The position numbers were made by a program, and so were the translations under genes. From Sceloporus undulatus (lineage: Eukaryota > Chordata > Lepidosauria > Squamata > Phrynosomatidae), in the NCBI RefSeq assembly GCF_019175285.1, contig NC_056525.1, positions 121,610,543-121,674,542 of the forward strand: a DNA stretch of 64,000 nucleotides. Reading direction: 5' to 3'. Under the pieces are notes generated by a model. It was given only the letters and a program-made list of their open reading frames with translations, was not told the DNA's origin and did no database searches. How positions within the stretch are numbered: position 1 is the stretch's first letter; every line of letters starts with the position of its first letter. This document shows, one piece after another, positions 34,431-44,465 of this stretch.

Positions 34431-35136
34431 AGAAAAAATTAAAAGTAACAGGAAAGAAACTAAAGGGGGAAAAAAATAAGAATTTTTACCCGTAGTTCAT
34501 AGAGCAGCTGAAGCTGACACATGGGATCATAATTCTTAATCTCAGGTTTTTCATATGGCCAGTAAGTCTGTGTATTTACTTCCAGGATTTTAAAGAGTGG
34601 TCCATCCTTCTACACAGGTAGCATGTTTTATTGGTCTGCTGTTTCTTGTGGGACAGATTAACATAGCCCCTAGAATCCTAAATCTGGATCCTGAGGGAGA
34701 AGCTTGTCACATTGGATTAGCTGGAAGGAGGTGTTCACCAGCCATGGGTGAAACAAAAATCTCACATCAGAAGATAAGAGCTGAAGATTTGGACACAATA
34801 TTTGCATGGAAAATTTAAACCCAACTCATCCCATCTGTTTGCCAGCTGTAGCATTCTAGCAAAGCACAGACGTACCTTCTCCAAAGGAGTTTCTTTTCTT
34901 ATTCTATTAGCTGGGCAAGCAACATAGCCTGGTAAACAGAAAATAATGGAACCATTCAATAAACTGTAGGAGGAACAGAGGTCAGAGTACAAATCTGGCC
35001 CTGTCTCCATCAGATTAAAAGAATGGGTACAGAAAGCCTTTATACTCTGATCGTTTAGGCAGCCATTTTCCAAAGTCAGATTGTCACATAGCTGCATTTA
35101 AAGTTGTCACCACTCCCACTGATCAACCTGGTCATC
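34431..35136. other. Unannotated stretch
   Basis: Nothing recognised. Confidence 0.4.
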
Positions 35137-35189
35137 ATCCATCCATCCATCCATCCATCCATCCATCCATCCATCCATCCATCCATCCA
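35137..35189. repeat. (ATCC)n microsatellite ending in an assembly gap
   Basis: Thirteen consecutive ATCC units run into ten N at 35190-35199. The gap almost certainly reflects assembly failure in the repeat, so the true array length is unknown. Confidence 0.95.
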
Positions 35190-35199
35190 NNNNNNNNNN
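35190..35199. other. Assembly gap (10 N)
   Basis: Ten ambiguous bases directly after the ATCC array. Gap size is likely a placeholder. Confidence 0.98.
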
Positions 35200-35535
35200 A
35201 ATAGAAGCCACATGAACTCCCAAGGCAGGAAAATTCCTGCAGATCACTAATTCTAAGGAGTATCACTTCAATGGCACATGCTTTGGCAGAAGCTCTCTGT
35301 GGACTGGACTTGGTGACCAAAGATGCTGCATCAAGCCAACAGAGCATAAAACTCCACAAGCACAGTTCCATTTCCTCTCCTTGCACCAGCAGCTGTCTAA
35401 GCCCAGGAAGCCCCCTGCCCTGCTGCTGCTGCTGCTACAAATGATGAGGCAGCAGCTGATTCCAGCTGAGAGAGAGGAGGAAACAAGGCTGTGCTCAGAG
35501 ATGGACTGTATTTTTCTCTTCGTTCTCCTGGGAGA

Positions 35536-35731
35536 CCTCTGTATCCACAGATCCTTTATCCATGGATTCAACCATTCATGGCTTGAAAATATTAAAAAGA
35601 GATTAAAATTGATTTTGCTATTTTATATAGGAGACACCATTTTACTCCACCATTTTACTTGAGCATCCATGGATTTTGGTACACACAGAGGTTCCTGGAA
35701 CCAATCCCCAGAAGATATCAAGGACCCACTG
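35536..35731 (+). mobile_element. pogo/Tigger-like MITE
   Basis: 'tctgtatccacagatcctttatccatggattcaa', 'ttttatataggagacaccatttta' and the right end AAGGACCCACTG followed by TA. The left end is degraded. Confidence 0.75.
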
Positions 35732-35837
35732 TATTCATCTCTGAACTGCCTCCCTGCTGCTTCCCCTCCCCACCAACAGCCCATTTCAGGGCCTCGTAGC
35801 TGCCAAGAAGGCTGGATAGTTTACAAGGGATTAAGAG

Positions 35838-36084
35838 CAGGGGTCCCCAACCTGTTTGACTCGCGGAGCCCTTTTTAGAATCAATTTCTATGGTGGAGCC
35901 CCTGAGAGGCCTACCCTATGTCTTACAAATTAATCGTGTTTAGGAGTAGTATTACTTTTTGTTTCTTATTCTTTAATACCATTCAATCTTTATTTCTTAC
36001 ATTTTCCTGGAGTGGCCGTGGAACACTTGGGAAGTGTATGTGGAGCTCTAAGTGCTCCTCTGAATACAGGTTGGTAACCGCTAG
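35838..36084. mobile_element. Non-autonomous hAT element
   Basis: CAGGGGTCCCCAACCTG on the left and CAGGTTGGTAACCGCTAG on the right are inverted hAT-type ends. The interior ('gagccc...', 'tttcttattctttaa') is non-coding. No good target duplication seen. Confidence 0.65.
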
Positions 36085-36224
36085 GCTAGAGAATAGCTTC
36101 CTGCACCCCAACCAAAAAAAGACTTGTATGTGTGTGTAAGCTACACATATGCATGTGTATGTCACCAACAGGTTGCCACCTAGTAGTATCTGTTATGTAC
36201 TACTTATTCAGATCATGAATGTAG

Positions 36225-36443
36225 AGTGACCAGATGTCCTAACTCCAGAGGAGGACAAGGCACCATGAAAGGCATTCAAGAAAAATGTAGGGCATTACAA
36301 AAGAGAAGCTAATAATGCTAATAGAAATATAAATTCGTGGTTTTTAGGCATGGTCAAAATGGAGGACCTTATGGAATTCTTCCTGGACAGATGGCTGAAA
36401 TGTAGGACATTTCCTGGAAAAGGCAGATGTCTGGTCACCTTGT
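36225..36443. mobile_element. Non-autonomous hAT element with target duplication
   Basis: Starts AGTGACCAGATGTCC and ends GATGTCTGGTCACC plus a few bases. Flanks GAATGTAG (36217-36224) and CAATGTAG (36444-36451) agree at 7 of 8 positions. The 8-bp duplication supports hAT. Interior non-coding. Confidence 0.65.
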
Positions 36444-36685
36444 CAATGTAGCTATCGATGCAGCCTAGCTTTCTAGATGAGTGCCTACCTGTTTGGTTTT
36501 TTAAAATATATTTGCTGCAGGTAAACTTTTGACTGGAACTGGGAGTTCCAAACATGTAACTCCAACTAAGGCCCGCTTCAACAGGTTGTCAATTTGTTTC
36601 TGAGTTCAATTCAAAGGTCCGATTTTGACCTGCAAGCTTTGCACAACCCAAGACTCCAGTACCTCAAGGAGTGTCCTTCTCATAT

Positions 36686-37012
36686 GAAATCCATAAGAAA
36701 AACCTGAGACACATTTCAGAGTGCTCAATAGATGGCTGCTTTATTACAGAGAAAGCCCAATGTGTTTCAGTCTATCCATATATAGGTATTCTTCAGGGGC
36801 AATTTGAAATTTAACTGCAGAAATTTCTGAAGCAGAGCTGTCCAGCAAATGCAATGAGATTCCCTGCTTCAGTAATTTGCAGATAGATTTCAAATCACCC
36901 CTGAAGTAGGCTTTAAGTATATATACCTAGGATTTTACATGGAGGGCTTTATAATAAAGCAGCCATCTATTGAGCACTTTGAGACATGTCACCTGTTTTT
37001 CCTATGGATTTC
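36686..37012. mobile_element. Foldback MITE D (327-bp palindrome)
   Basis: The whole block folds on itself. 'gaaatccataagaaaaacc' at the left pairs with 'ctgtttttcctatggatttc' at the right, 'gtgctcaatagatggctgct' pairs with 'agcagccatctattgagcac' exactly, and 'gaagcagagct' pairs inward near the loop at about 36855. The arms differ by small indels ('attacagagaaagccc' against 'attataaagccc'). Single copy in this window; family not recognised. Confidence 0.75.
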
Positions 37013-37118
37013 ATTGGTGCTCTCTGTTGTTTCTTTTCTTTCTATTTATGAACCAGCACAATCTTTGGGACTCTCCCAGCAAGAGACCAGGCCCTTTGTG
37101 GACTAGCCCCCTATGAAT

Positions 37119-37309
37119 GTTGTGTGCCTTCAAGTAGTTTTTGACTTATGGTGACCCTATCGTGCGGTTTTCCTGGCAAGATTTGTTCTGAGGTTTGCCA
37201 TTGCTTTCCCCTGAGGCTGAGAGAGTGTGACATGCCCAAGGTCACCCAATAGGTTTCATGGCTGAGCTGGGAATCGAATGAGTGTGCTATTATCTACTGC
37301 ATTATCTAT
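37119..37309 (-). mobile_element. tRNA-derived lizard SINE, antisense
   Basis: 'tgttgtgtgccttcaagtag', 'cctggcaagatttgttctgagg', 'gcccaaggtcacccaat' and 'ggctgagctgggaatcgaa' in reverse order. The head end is worn. Confidence 0.8.
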
Positions 37310-38608
37310 CACAGTTTTGATGCATTTCTAAATTACTACAGGACCCCTTTTGTATGCGAGAAATGTTTTAATGAAAAGGTAAAGGAAGTCTGGAAAGGAA
37401 GGAGCAACCGGTAAACTGGGCATACCTTGGGTGCATTGCTTTAGATGGAATCAGTTGCACTGTACAGGCCATAGAAGGGAGATACCAGTTTATAGTGGGA
37501 CAGAAAAGTAAAGCAGGAACTGTGAATATGTAAAGTAGAAATGCAGTCCCCTTAAAAACCAGCACCTCCACCCTCTGGTTTGAACACAGCTGTTTTCAAA
37601 AAAACGCCAGAAGACAGGCTCATATTGTTACACTATTTGTGCGCCTGTGCATACCCTCATCTGACATGGATTCTTTTTGCTTTCCAATTAGTATTTTGTG
37701 TCACTGGAGTAACAGCATTGCCATCTACTGTCTGGTTTTGAAACTGAAAGAAGTTGGAGAGCTGCTATTATTATCATTATTTTGGAGTTTTATTTTATGT
37801 TATTACTTAAAAACCTGTTGGTTATATCCAAAATGTGAATCTTTTTCATGAGGGATTAGGAAGAAAAAAAAGAAACCTAGGACAAATCAGGGGTCAAGTC
37901 TGGCTGACCAATTTTTAATGTTGTGCTTTTCTTCGAAAACCAGTGAAAACTTTAATTTCTATAGTGCAATTCAGGACTTATTCTGTGCAAAATTCCATGT
38001 AGCTTTTTGGTGTAGAAAACAACATTTTCTGCACAGATATGTGTACCTATATCTAGTATGGCCAACCTGGAAGGATATCAATTTTAGGTGTTTAGCAGTG
38101 CTTAAATGTTGCTTTGCTTTGCTCTGCCTAATAAAAAGGTCCTGTGAGTTTTGGGGTGGATTGAGAGGTAGGTTTGTTTGTTTTTTAAGGTGGAGGTGTT
38201 TAGTAATTTCCAAAGGGGGTTCAAATTGTTTTGTATTGCTTTCCCTGTTTACAGCAGGGTGAAATCTAACACCTAATAAGCCCCCCCCACAATTTAAACT
38301 GATTTTGCATGCAACAGAGAAATTGATTAACTTTCCCAGCCCACCTCCATCTCCCAAATATTGCCCTTCCCCGCTGATCCTACATATAGAACCTCTGTAA
38401 TATATACAATTTATTCTCAACTGTCTAAACAGGTACACATATCCAAACTAGACAACCGCAGTGTGTTTTTGTATGCTTGTGTATTGTGAAGTTTTTTTTC
38501 CTTCCCTAAGACAATAAAGACTACAGTACATGAACTCCAAACTCCAAACACTTCGAAGCATCTTTTTTATTTGAAAGAAAAAAGGAGCCACATTTTTGTC
38601 ATATTAAG
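37310..38608. other. Unannotated stretch
   Basis: A short C-run lies at about 38281-38288. ORFs of 114 and 155 codons overlap on opposite strands (37918-38438) and show no recognised domain. Confidence 0.4.
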
Positions 38609-38610
38609 TA

Positions 38611-38830
38611 CAGTTGGCCCTCCATGTCCACAATTTTTTTATCCATGGAGTCAAGCATCCACGGTTTGAAAATATTAAAAAATATATATACATTCCAAAA
38701 AGCAAACCTTGATTTTGCCATTTTATATATTCTGCTATCCATTGTATGTAATGTGACTTGAACAGCCACAAATTTTGGTATCCACAAGGGGTTCTGGAAC
38801 CAAACCCCAGCAGATACCAAGGTCCCATTG
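38611..38830 (+). mobile_element. pogo/Tigger-like MITE, complete
   Basis: CAGTTGGCCCTCCATGTCC to AAGGTCCCATTG, flanked on both sides by TA (38609-38610, 38831-38832). Both ends and the target duplication are intact, the clearest copy in this window. It is the opposite orientation of the copies at 9652 and 50629. Confidence 0.85.
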
Positions 38831-38877
38831 TAGGTATGTACAGGGAAAAGATGAGATGATTGTTCTGTCGTTTCCAC

Positions 38878-38990
38878 CCTAAGGGAGACCTATCATGGGG
38901 TTTTATTGGCAAGACTTGTTCAGAGGAAGCTTGCAATTGCCTTCCTCTGAAGGTGAAACTATTTGATTTGCCCAAAGTCACCTGGCATGT
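38878..38990 (-). mobile_element. tRNA-derived SINE fragment, antisense
   Basis: 'gacctatcatggggttttattggcaagacttgttcagagg' and 'ttgcccaaagtcacctgg' are the reversed middle of the SINE. Both ends are missing. Confidence 0.65.
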
Positions 38991-39123
38991 GCACATACAG
39001 ATATATGAAGAGGGGACATGGTTGGACATTTGGAAGAAGGTAATACAATGAGGAAGCACCCCTGGGGAGTAGCCCCTGCACCTCTGCTCCATTAATATCA
39101 AATAGAACAATGAGAAAGAATGT

Positions 39124-39262
39124 GGACAGTCACACTCTCTTAGCCTTGGAGGATGCCAATGGCAAGCCCCCCCTCTGATGAAACTTGCCAAGAATACCCT
39201 ATGATGGAGTCACCTTAGGGTTGCTGTAGGCCTGAAATGACTTGAAGGCACACAACAACATG
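39124..39262 (+). mobile_element. tRNA-derived SINE, 3' half
   Basis: 'agtcacactctcttagcc' to 'tgaaatgacttgaaggcacacaacaaca'. It faces the antisense fragment at 38878, so the two may be halves of copies rearranged by recombination. Confidence 0.7.
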
Positions 39263-39540
39263 CACAATATACAATATCATAGAGGATATGACTTTCTCTT
39301 CAAAGCAGTGAAAACAATTTTACAGTCTGACTCCTAGTATCAAAAACATTGTTACGCCCATTCCAAATGTCTGCCTTATTTGACCTTGTGTGGATGCTGT
39401 ATCCCTAGTTTGCTGAATGATGTGGAAACGAGCAACCATTTCATATGAGCTCCCTCTTTATGCCTCTCACTGCTTTCGCTCCTCCTTGATGCCTACAAAA
39501 CAGGTAACAATGGCTTATTATCATTTTACTAGCCAAGATA

Positions 39541-40656
39541 TAGAATCATAGTTCAAAGAGACCACAAGGACCATCTAATCTAACCTCCTGCCATGCAGGA
39601 ATACACAAATCAAAGCACTCCCAATAGGTGGCCATCCAGCCTGTTTAAAAACCTCCAAAGAAGACTCCATCATCATCTGAAGGAAGTGCGTTCGACTGTT
39701 ATACAGCTCTTACTGTCAGGAAGTTCTTACTAATGTTTAGGGGGCATCTCTTTTTCTGTAGTTTGAATCCTTTGCTCTGGGTCCTATTCTCTGGAGCAGC
39801 AGAAAACAAGCTTGCTTCATCCTCAATATGACATCCAAATATTTAAATATGTCTACCACAGTCACCCCTTAACTTTCCCTTGTCCAAGCTAAACATATCC
39901 ATCTCGCTAAGCCACACTTCAGAGGACATGGTTTCCAGACCTTTCACCATTTTGGTCGCCCTCCTCTGGACATGCTCCAGTTTGTCCACATTCTTTTTAA
40001 ACTGGTACCCAGCAAAGCAGAATAACAAAGCATAATAGTGCCACTATTATTTCCCTCTATCTAGACCGGGGGTAGGCAACCTGCGGCCCGTGGGCCGGAT
40101 GCGGCCTGGCAAGGCCTTGGGACTGGCCCCAGCCCGGTCCTGCCGCCGATTGCCGCCAGAGCCTTTGGCCTCTCGCGTGAGGACATGGGGCCTTTGGCTT
40201 ATCAGGAGGAGGCGGGCAAGGGGGGGCAAGCGGCGGGCAAGGGGGACAATTGTCTATAGAAGCCTCCTAAACATGCATTTATATTAACATTTTTTGAAAA
40301 ATCAGCAAATTTTTAGCGTGTCCTCCATTTTGTTAGAAAAGTGTCCTCCACTTGAAATTTTTGCCCTACATTTGTCCCAGTTTATTTATTTATTTTTTAA
40401 AAAAATTATTTAATTATTTATTTTTTGGCTTCGCCCCCCCAGTTGTCTGAGGTACAGCAACCCGGCCCCCGGCTCAAAAAGGTTGCCTACCCTTGATCTA
40501 GACAATATACTCCTATTGATCCACCCTAGAATTGCATTGGCTTTACTAGCTGCCATTGCTGACTTATGTTCAACTTGTGGTCCACTAAAACTCCTAAATC
40601 CCTTTCACATGCAGTGCTGTCAAGCCAGGTGTCACCCATACTACATCTGTGCATGA
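39541..40656 (-). mobile_element. CR1 LINE 3' part, split by a hAT element
   Basis: The minus strand shows the CR1 tail ('tagaatcatagttc'), ORF2 C-terminal pieces (KKNVDKLEHVQRRATKMVKGLE, then an EMDMFSLDKG-type segment) and, beyond the insertion at 40067-40495, the preceding CR1 sequence ('actcctattgatcc...', 'caacttgtggtccac'). Many stops and indels; a dead 5'-truncated copy. Confidence 0.8.
40067..40495. mobile_element. GC-rich non-autonomous hAT with perfect 8-bp target duplication
   Basis: Starts CGGGGGTAGGCAACC and ends GGTTGCCTACCCTTG, so 13 of 15 terminal bases pair. Both sides carry ATCTAGAC (40059-40066 and 40496-40503), identical. The left third is GC and CpG rich, the right third has A/T runs and a C run. 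No transposase. The CR1 it entered reads on across the duplication. Confidence 0.9.
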
Positions 40657-41710
40657 CCCAGATTAAAGATGGTTTATGAGATCAATTAGCAATCTGGCCT
40701 TAAAAACCACAGAATTCAGACATAACTACTGCAATCTGGTTACACCAGGATATAAGGCCAGAGGATGAGAAAGCCTAGAATGTGCCTTGTTATTTGTTCC
40801 CCATTGCTAAATGGTCACTTAGCAGCCAGGAACTGAGTACTGAAACTGAGACAATGTTTACCAGCACATGAAATCAGCATGGCCTTGCCATGTCTCTACC
40901 TCCCCACCATTACTGCTGTAGGTCTGAGCCACAACAAATCCTACAAATAGATATACCGTAGTGAAGCCTGACCCAAATATTATCTCCTGTACTCAGGAAA
41001 GACAAAACAATAGTGTTGTGGAGGCAAGAGTCTTTGCATTTAAACACCAGGATTTTTAGACAAAGGCACTTTCACGTAATAATAACACTGTTCTGGGCTA
41101 TTGCTATTATGCAAACCTTGTTTATAGTGGTTTGGTTGAGAAGGAACAATTAAGACCCATTAGTTTTGCAAAAGGCCATTGCCAGGTAGGACTGGTATAT
41201 TTACATGGAACAGTGCTGCTGCCTACATGTTTGGACTTTTTCTTGGGTTGCCTGATGAGAACTGTCATTATGGGTGCCTATGTTTCAAAATTTACCCCTG
41301 GAACAAATGCATCTTTATTGTCCTATTTCCCATGGTACTAAGATAGTGCAGGAACTGCTGAAGCAAGTCCCATTTTCAAGCAATTAGGATAATGTGAGAA
41401 AGACTTATTGCAAGTTCCTTTGCACATCAGTATCATCCCTCACCAACCTGAACAAATGGCTGTATGGAAGGAGAGTTGCAGGACAGGCTTCTCCCATTAC
41501 ACCTGAGGCCCACATGCAAAGTAATAAACTCAACAGGCCAACCGACCAGTTGCCGGTTTAAAATGAAAACAAGAACAGGACATATTGTTTGAAGGTAGAT
41601 TCTGTCCTGTTCTGACAGCACAGCTATTTGTTCTTGTTAGGCTTTCCTCAAAAGAAGCAGAAGAACAAGAAGAACAAGACTATACAAGTTCAATTGGATG
41701 GTAACATATT
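40657..41710. other. Unannotated stretch downstream of the zinc-finger gene
   Basis: No gene or clear repeat recognised. A minus-strand AATAAA also occurs at about 41314-41319, a second candidate poly(A) signal. Confidence 0.4.
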
Positions 41711-41716
41711 TTTATT
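41711..41716 (-). terminator. Candidate poly(A) signal for the zinc-finger gene
   Basis: AATAAA on the minus strand is the first canonical hexamer after the zinc-finger stop codon, about 970 bases downstream. The sequence beyond it on that strand is T rich. If used, the 3' UTR would span about 42681-41700. This is positional inference only. Confidence 0.3.
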
Positions 41717-42681
41717 CTTGTACTATTGTCTCCACTCAGCCAGATCAACTCCTCAGATGAAGGAAAAAAAATGGTGTATCCATGATCCTGGTTAACTTAA
41801 AAGTTGAGAGTAGGACAAAGATGAGATTTAGCATCACAGACCTTTTCAAATACCTAAAAGGTTCGCATATTGAAAGGCAAGGCCATTCAAGGAAGAACAA
41901 AAACCCTAAAAGCTCCGTAAAAGAAAAAGAAGTTGGTATAGGTAATGAAAAACAGGCCCTGGCTACAAAAACCATAAACAATTAGACAAGCTTAATTAGA
42001 CAATTAAATGAACAAAAAATAATAGCAGCTTCTGAGAGTTCAAATCTAAAACATAAAGAGCCTCCGATACCAGTTTAGAACCTCTGGTCTCCAGAATGCT
42101 GCTGTTGTAAGGGAATAGCATGGCCCCATAAACACTCATTTACCACCCTCAACCCTCTGAAGTTCCCTAAATGGGTCAATGTGCTCACTCACATTGACAG
42201 TGCCATCAAGACATGGCTTGATTGTGTAAATGTACTATCGTGAGTAACAGCAGATGATCTTGCCCATTGTAAGGTTGAACACAATTCTTTCCCTTAGGGA
42301 TGGACAACTGTTGCTCCCAACAGTTGGGGCTGCAACGGTTCCCAGACAACCTTGGAGGGCAACATACCACTGCTGTACCACCACTGCTACATTTTTTTAG
42401 GCCCAAGAAAACCCTTTTTACCCCAACATGAAGTGACCCAGAAAAGCGTAACAGGTAACTTTCTCTTGAAAAATGTCAGAGAGGGCCAAAACCATGGTGA
42501 AATTCTCCTTGCCCCCATTGGGCACTTCGGAACAAAATAAAAAATTTAAAAGGGTGGGTGAAAAACAATCCTGGTCTTTACATCAGTGTAGAACAGGCCA
42601 CAATCTGTGTATCTGAAATGTTAAAAGGAGAGTTTTCTTGATATTTGGGAGCAGGCAAAAACAAACAAACAAACAAACAAA

Positions 42682-43872
42682 CTATGCTTGGATGACTACA
42701 TGAGTCTGCTCATGCCTCCTTAGAATTCCCAAGTCTGTGAAGGAGAGGCCACAGTAGGAACAGGAATAGGGCTTCTCTCCAGTATGGATCCGTTGATGGC
42801 GTTTTAATGAACCTAGACGTGTAAAGGTGTTGCCACAATCTTTGCAGGAGAAAGGACGCTCTCCTGTATGTGTCTGGTGATGCCTTTTCAACCTGACCAG
42901 TTGGACAAATGCCATGCCACATTCTTTGCACTTGAATGGCTTTTCCTCCCGATGGATTACTTTATGTTTGGAAAGCAAGCTAGAATTACTAAAACCTTTA
43001 TTGCATATTGGGCAGAAGTAGAACTTTGAACCATCTTTTCCACGTTTTCTGACAACAGAACCTAGCTGTCCAGACTTCCTGCTATCATCTTGATTCTGCT
43101 GTGTTCCAGACCAGTGATTCCCTATAATGGCATTTCTCAAAACACTGGAGCGCTCAACCTTGTGGAAGCTGCGGAGGTGCCTCCAGACATCAGCGGGGCG
43201 AATGAAACCCTTGTTACATATTGGGCACTTGTGTGATCTCTCTGCAGAATGGGAAAGCTTATGAATCCGCAGGTTAGCTGCACGTAAAAACTCTTTGCCA
43301 CAAAGGGAGCACTGGTATGAATTTCTAACTTCGTGGAGCTGCTTGTGTTCCTCAAGGCTACTGAGATCTTGGAAAGACTTCTCACACTTCTTACAGTGAT
43401 GGAGCAAAGGTTTGCCTATCTGGGGTGGCAGATTCTCATCATCAAAAGTGTCAACAAGGATGATGAAATTCTCTTCTTCCTCTTCCTCTCCCCTTGGAGA
43501 ATGCTTACAATGCTCAAATGTTTGGAATTCCAGGCTTTTACCTTCATAATGGAAGTTATATCTGGAGCCAGAAGGGACATATACACCAGGGGTGGTTGCA
43601 TCCCATCGTTGGCAGTAGGCTGATATTTTCAAAGATGCTCTTGAAGAGATTTCCTCTCTTGTGGAATATGAATCTGGAGAGAGAACCACCTTATCTGAAA
43701 ATGCATTAGGGTTGCTTGCAGGACAGAAAACTGGCACGTCGTCTTCCTCTACCTTTAGCAGTTGGCTGGCTTTCTCACCTATCCAATCAGAAATACAACT
43801 GGATTCACCAGAATAATCTCCTCTGGAGTTGCATGCATCACCTGCAGATTCCCAATCCACTTGCATCTCCAT
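42682..43872 (-). CDS. C2H2 zinc-finger protein, seven fingers
   Basis: A 396-residue ORF in one exon, probably a nuclear DNA-binding transcription factor. Fingers with full C2H2 ligands lie at about residues 160-180, 188-208, 216-237 (H-x4-H), 287-307, 315-335, 343-363 and 371-391. The last three are joined by TGEKP-type linkers (EEKPFK, TGERPF, TGEKPY); fingers 3 and 4 are separated by a ~49-residue basic spacer containing VRKRGKDGSK. The N-terminal 155 residues have no KRAB, SCAN or BTB signature; they include CISDWIGEK and an acidic run of six Glu (129-134). The ATG is chosen because an in-frame TAA lies 11 codons upstream, within the same inferred exon. A decayed paralogue is at 57980-59160. 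I cannot name the orthologue. Any KRAB-like domain would have to lie in an upstream exon, and none was seen. Confidence 0.88.
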   Translation of the reverse strand: MEMQVDWESAGDACNSRGDYSGESSCISDWIGEKASQLLKVEEDDVPVFCPASNPNAFSDKVVLSPDSYSTREEISSRASLKISAYCQRWDATTPGVYVPSGSRYNFHYEGKSLEFQTFEHCKHSPRGEEEEEENFIILVDTFDDENLPPQIGKPLLHHCKKCEKSFQDLSSLEEHKQLHEVRNSYQCSLCGKEFLRAANLRIHKLSHSAERSHKCPICNKGFIRPADVWRHLRSFHKVERSSVLRNAIIGNHWSGTQQNQDDSRKSGQLGSVVRKRGKDGSKFYFCPICNKGFSNSSLLSKHKVIHREEKPFKCKECGMAFVQLVRLKRHHQTHTGERPFSCKDCGNTFTRLGSLKRHQRIHTGEKPYSCSYCGLSFTDLGILRRHEQTHVVIQA

Positions 43873-43928
43873 TGTGACACCGTGACAAGTTTTGCTTGAT
43901 AGTCTTTAGCACCAATTTACTGTTCTCC

Positions 43929-43958
43929 CTAGGAAGAGATCCAAAATATTTTCATTAG
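43929..43958 (-). other. Candidate splice acceptor of the zinc-finger coding exon
   Basis: On the minus strand the sequence CACTAATG (branch-point match) is followed about 26 bases later by TCTCTTCCTAG and then GGAGAAC. This would start the exon at 43928, 56 bases before the ATG at 43872, with the upstream in-frame stop inside the exon. It supports a 5' non-coding exon elsewhere. Confidence 0.5.
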
Positions 43959-44049
43959 TGTAAATCCCTACAGTTGTAATAGGTCAAGTGAAGTCATCAG
44001 AGTGAAGGCCTCATGGAGGAAAAGAACAAAATACTTATAAAAGACTTTT

Positions 44050-44362
44050 TAATTTTGATGTTTTTCCCCTATCAGGTATTATGTTATGTTTATATTTAAT
44101 TTGCTTAATATTGTTTTGATGTGGACCCATGCTGAGGGGTTGGGGAAAGGATTTTCTATGAACCATATGTTTTCCTATTGATTGCCACTGTACTGATACT
44201 GCTTATTGTTATTGTCTGCTTTATATGGCTGGGGGGCTGGGAAGGAATTAGTTTGTTTTTTATTGTATTTTTATTATACTTCCACTGTTGTTAGCCACCT
44301 GAATTCCTCGTTGACTGGGCGGGATACAAATAAATTATTATTATTATTATTATTATTATTAC
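44050..44362 (+). mobile_element. L2-like LINE 3' UTR and tail
   Basis: T-rich UTR ('tttttattgtatttttatta') leading into 'gttagccacctgaattcctcg...gggcgggatacaaataaatta' and a (TTA)n run. It matches the layout of the L2 3' end at 61200-61300. On the gene's strand it lies just inside the inferred intron. Confidence 0.6.
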
Positions 44363-44465
44363 ACTGAGAATTTTAAGCTATTTCAAATTATTTAAACTGA
44401 ATTGAACAGATCAACTGCTGTACACTGAAACACTGAGTAACTAGGCAAACCGTAACTTGTTTAGT

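Noticed and set aside
35135-35386. Minus-strand ORF with WMDG repeats
   Set aside because: Translation of the (ATCC)n array and the N gap.
38604-39191. 195-codon minus-strand ORF
   Set aside because: It crosses a Tigger-like MITE and a SINE fragment; repeat artefact.
40080-40250. GC/CpG-rich block as a promoter
   Set aside because: It lies inside a hAT element with clear inverted ends and target duplications.
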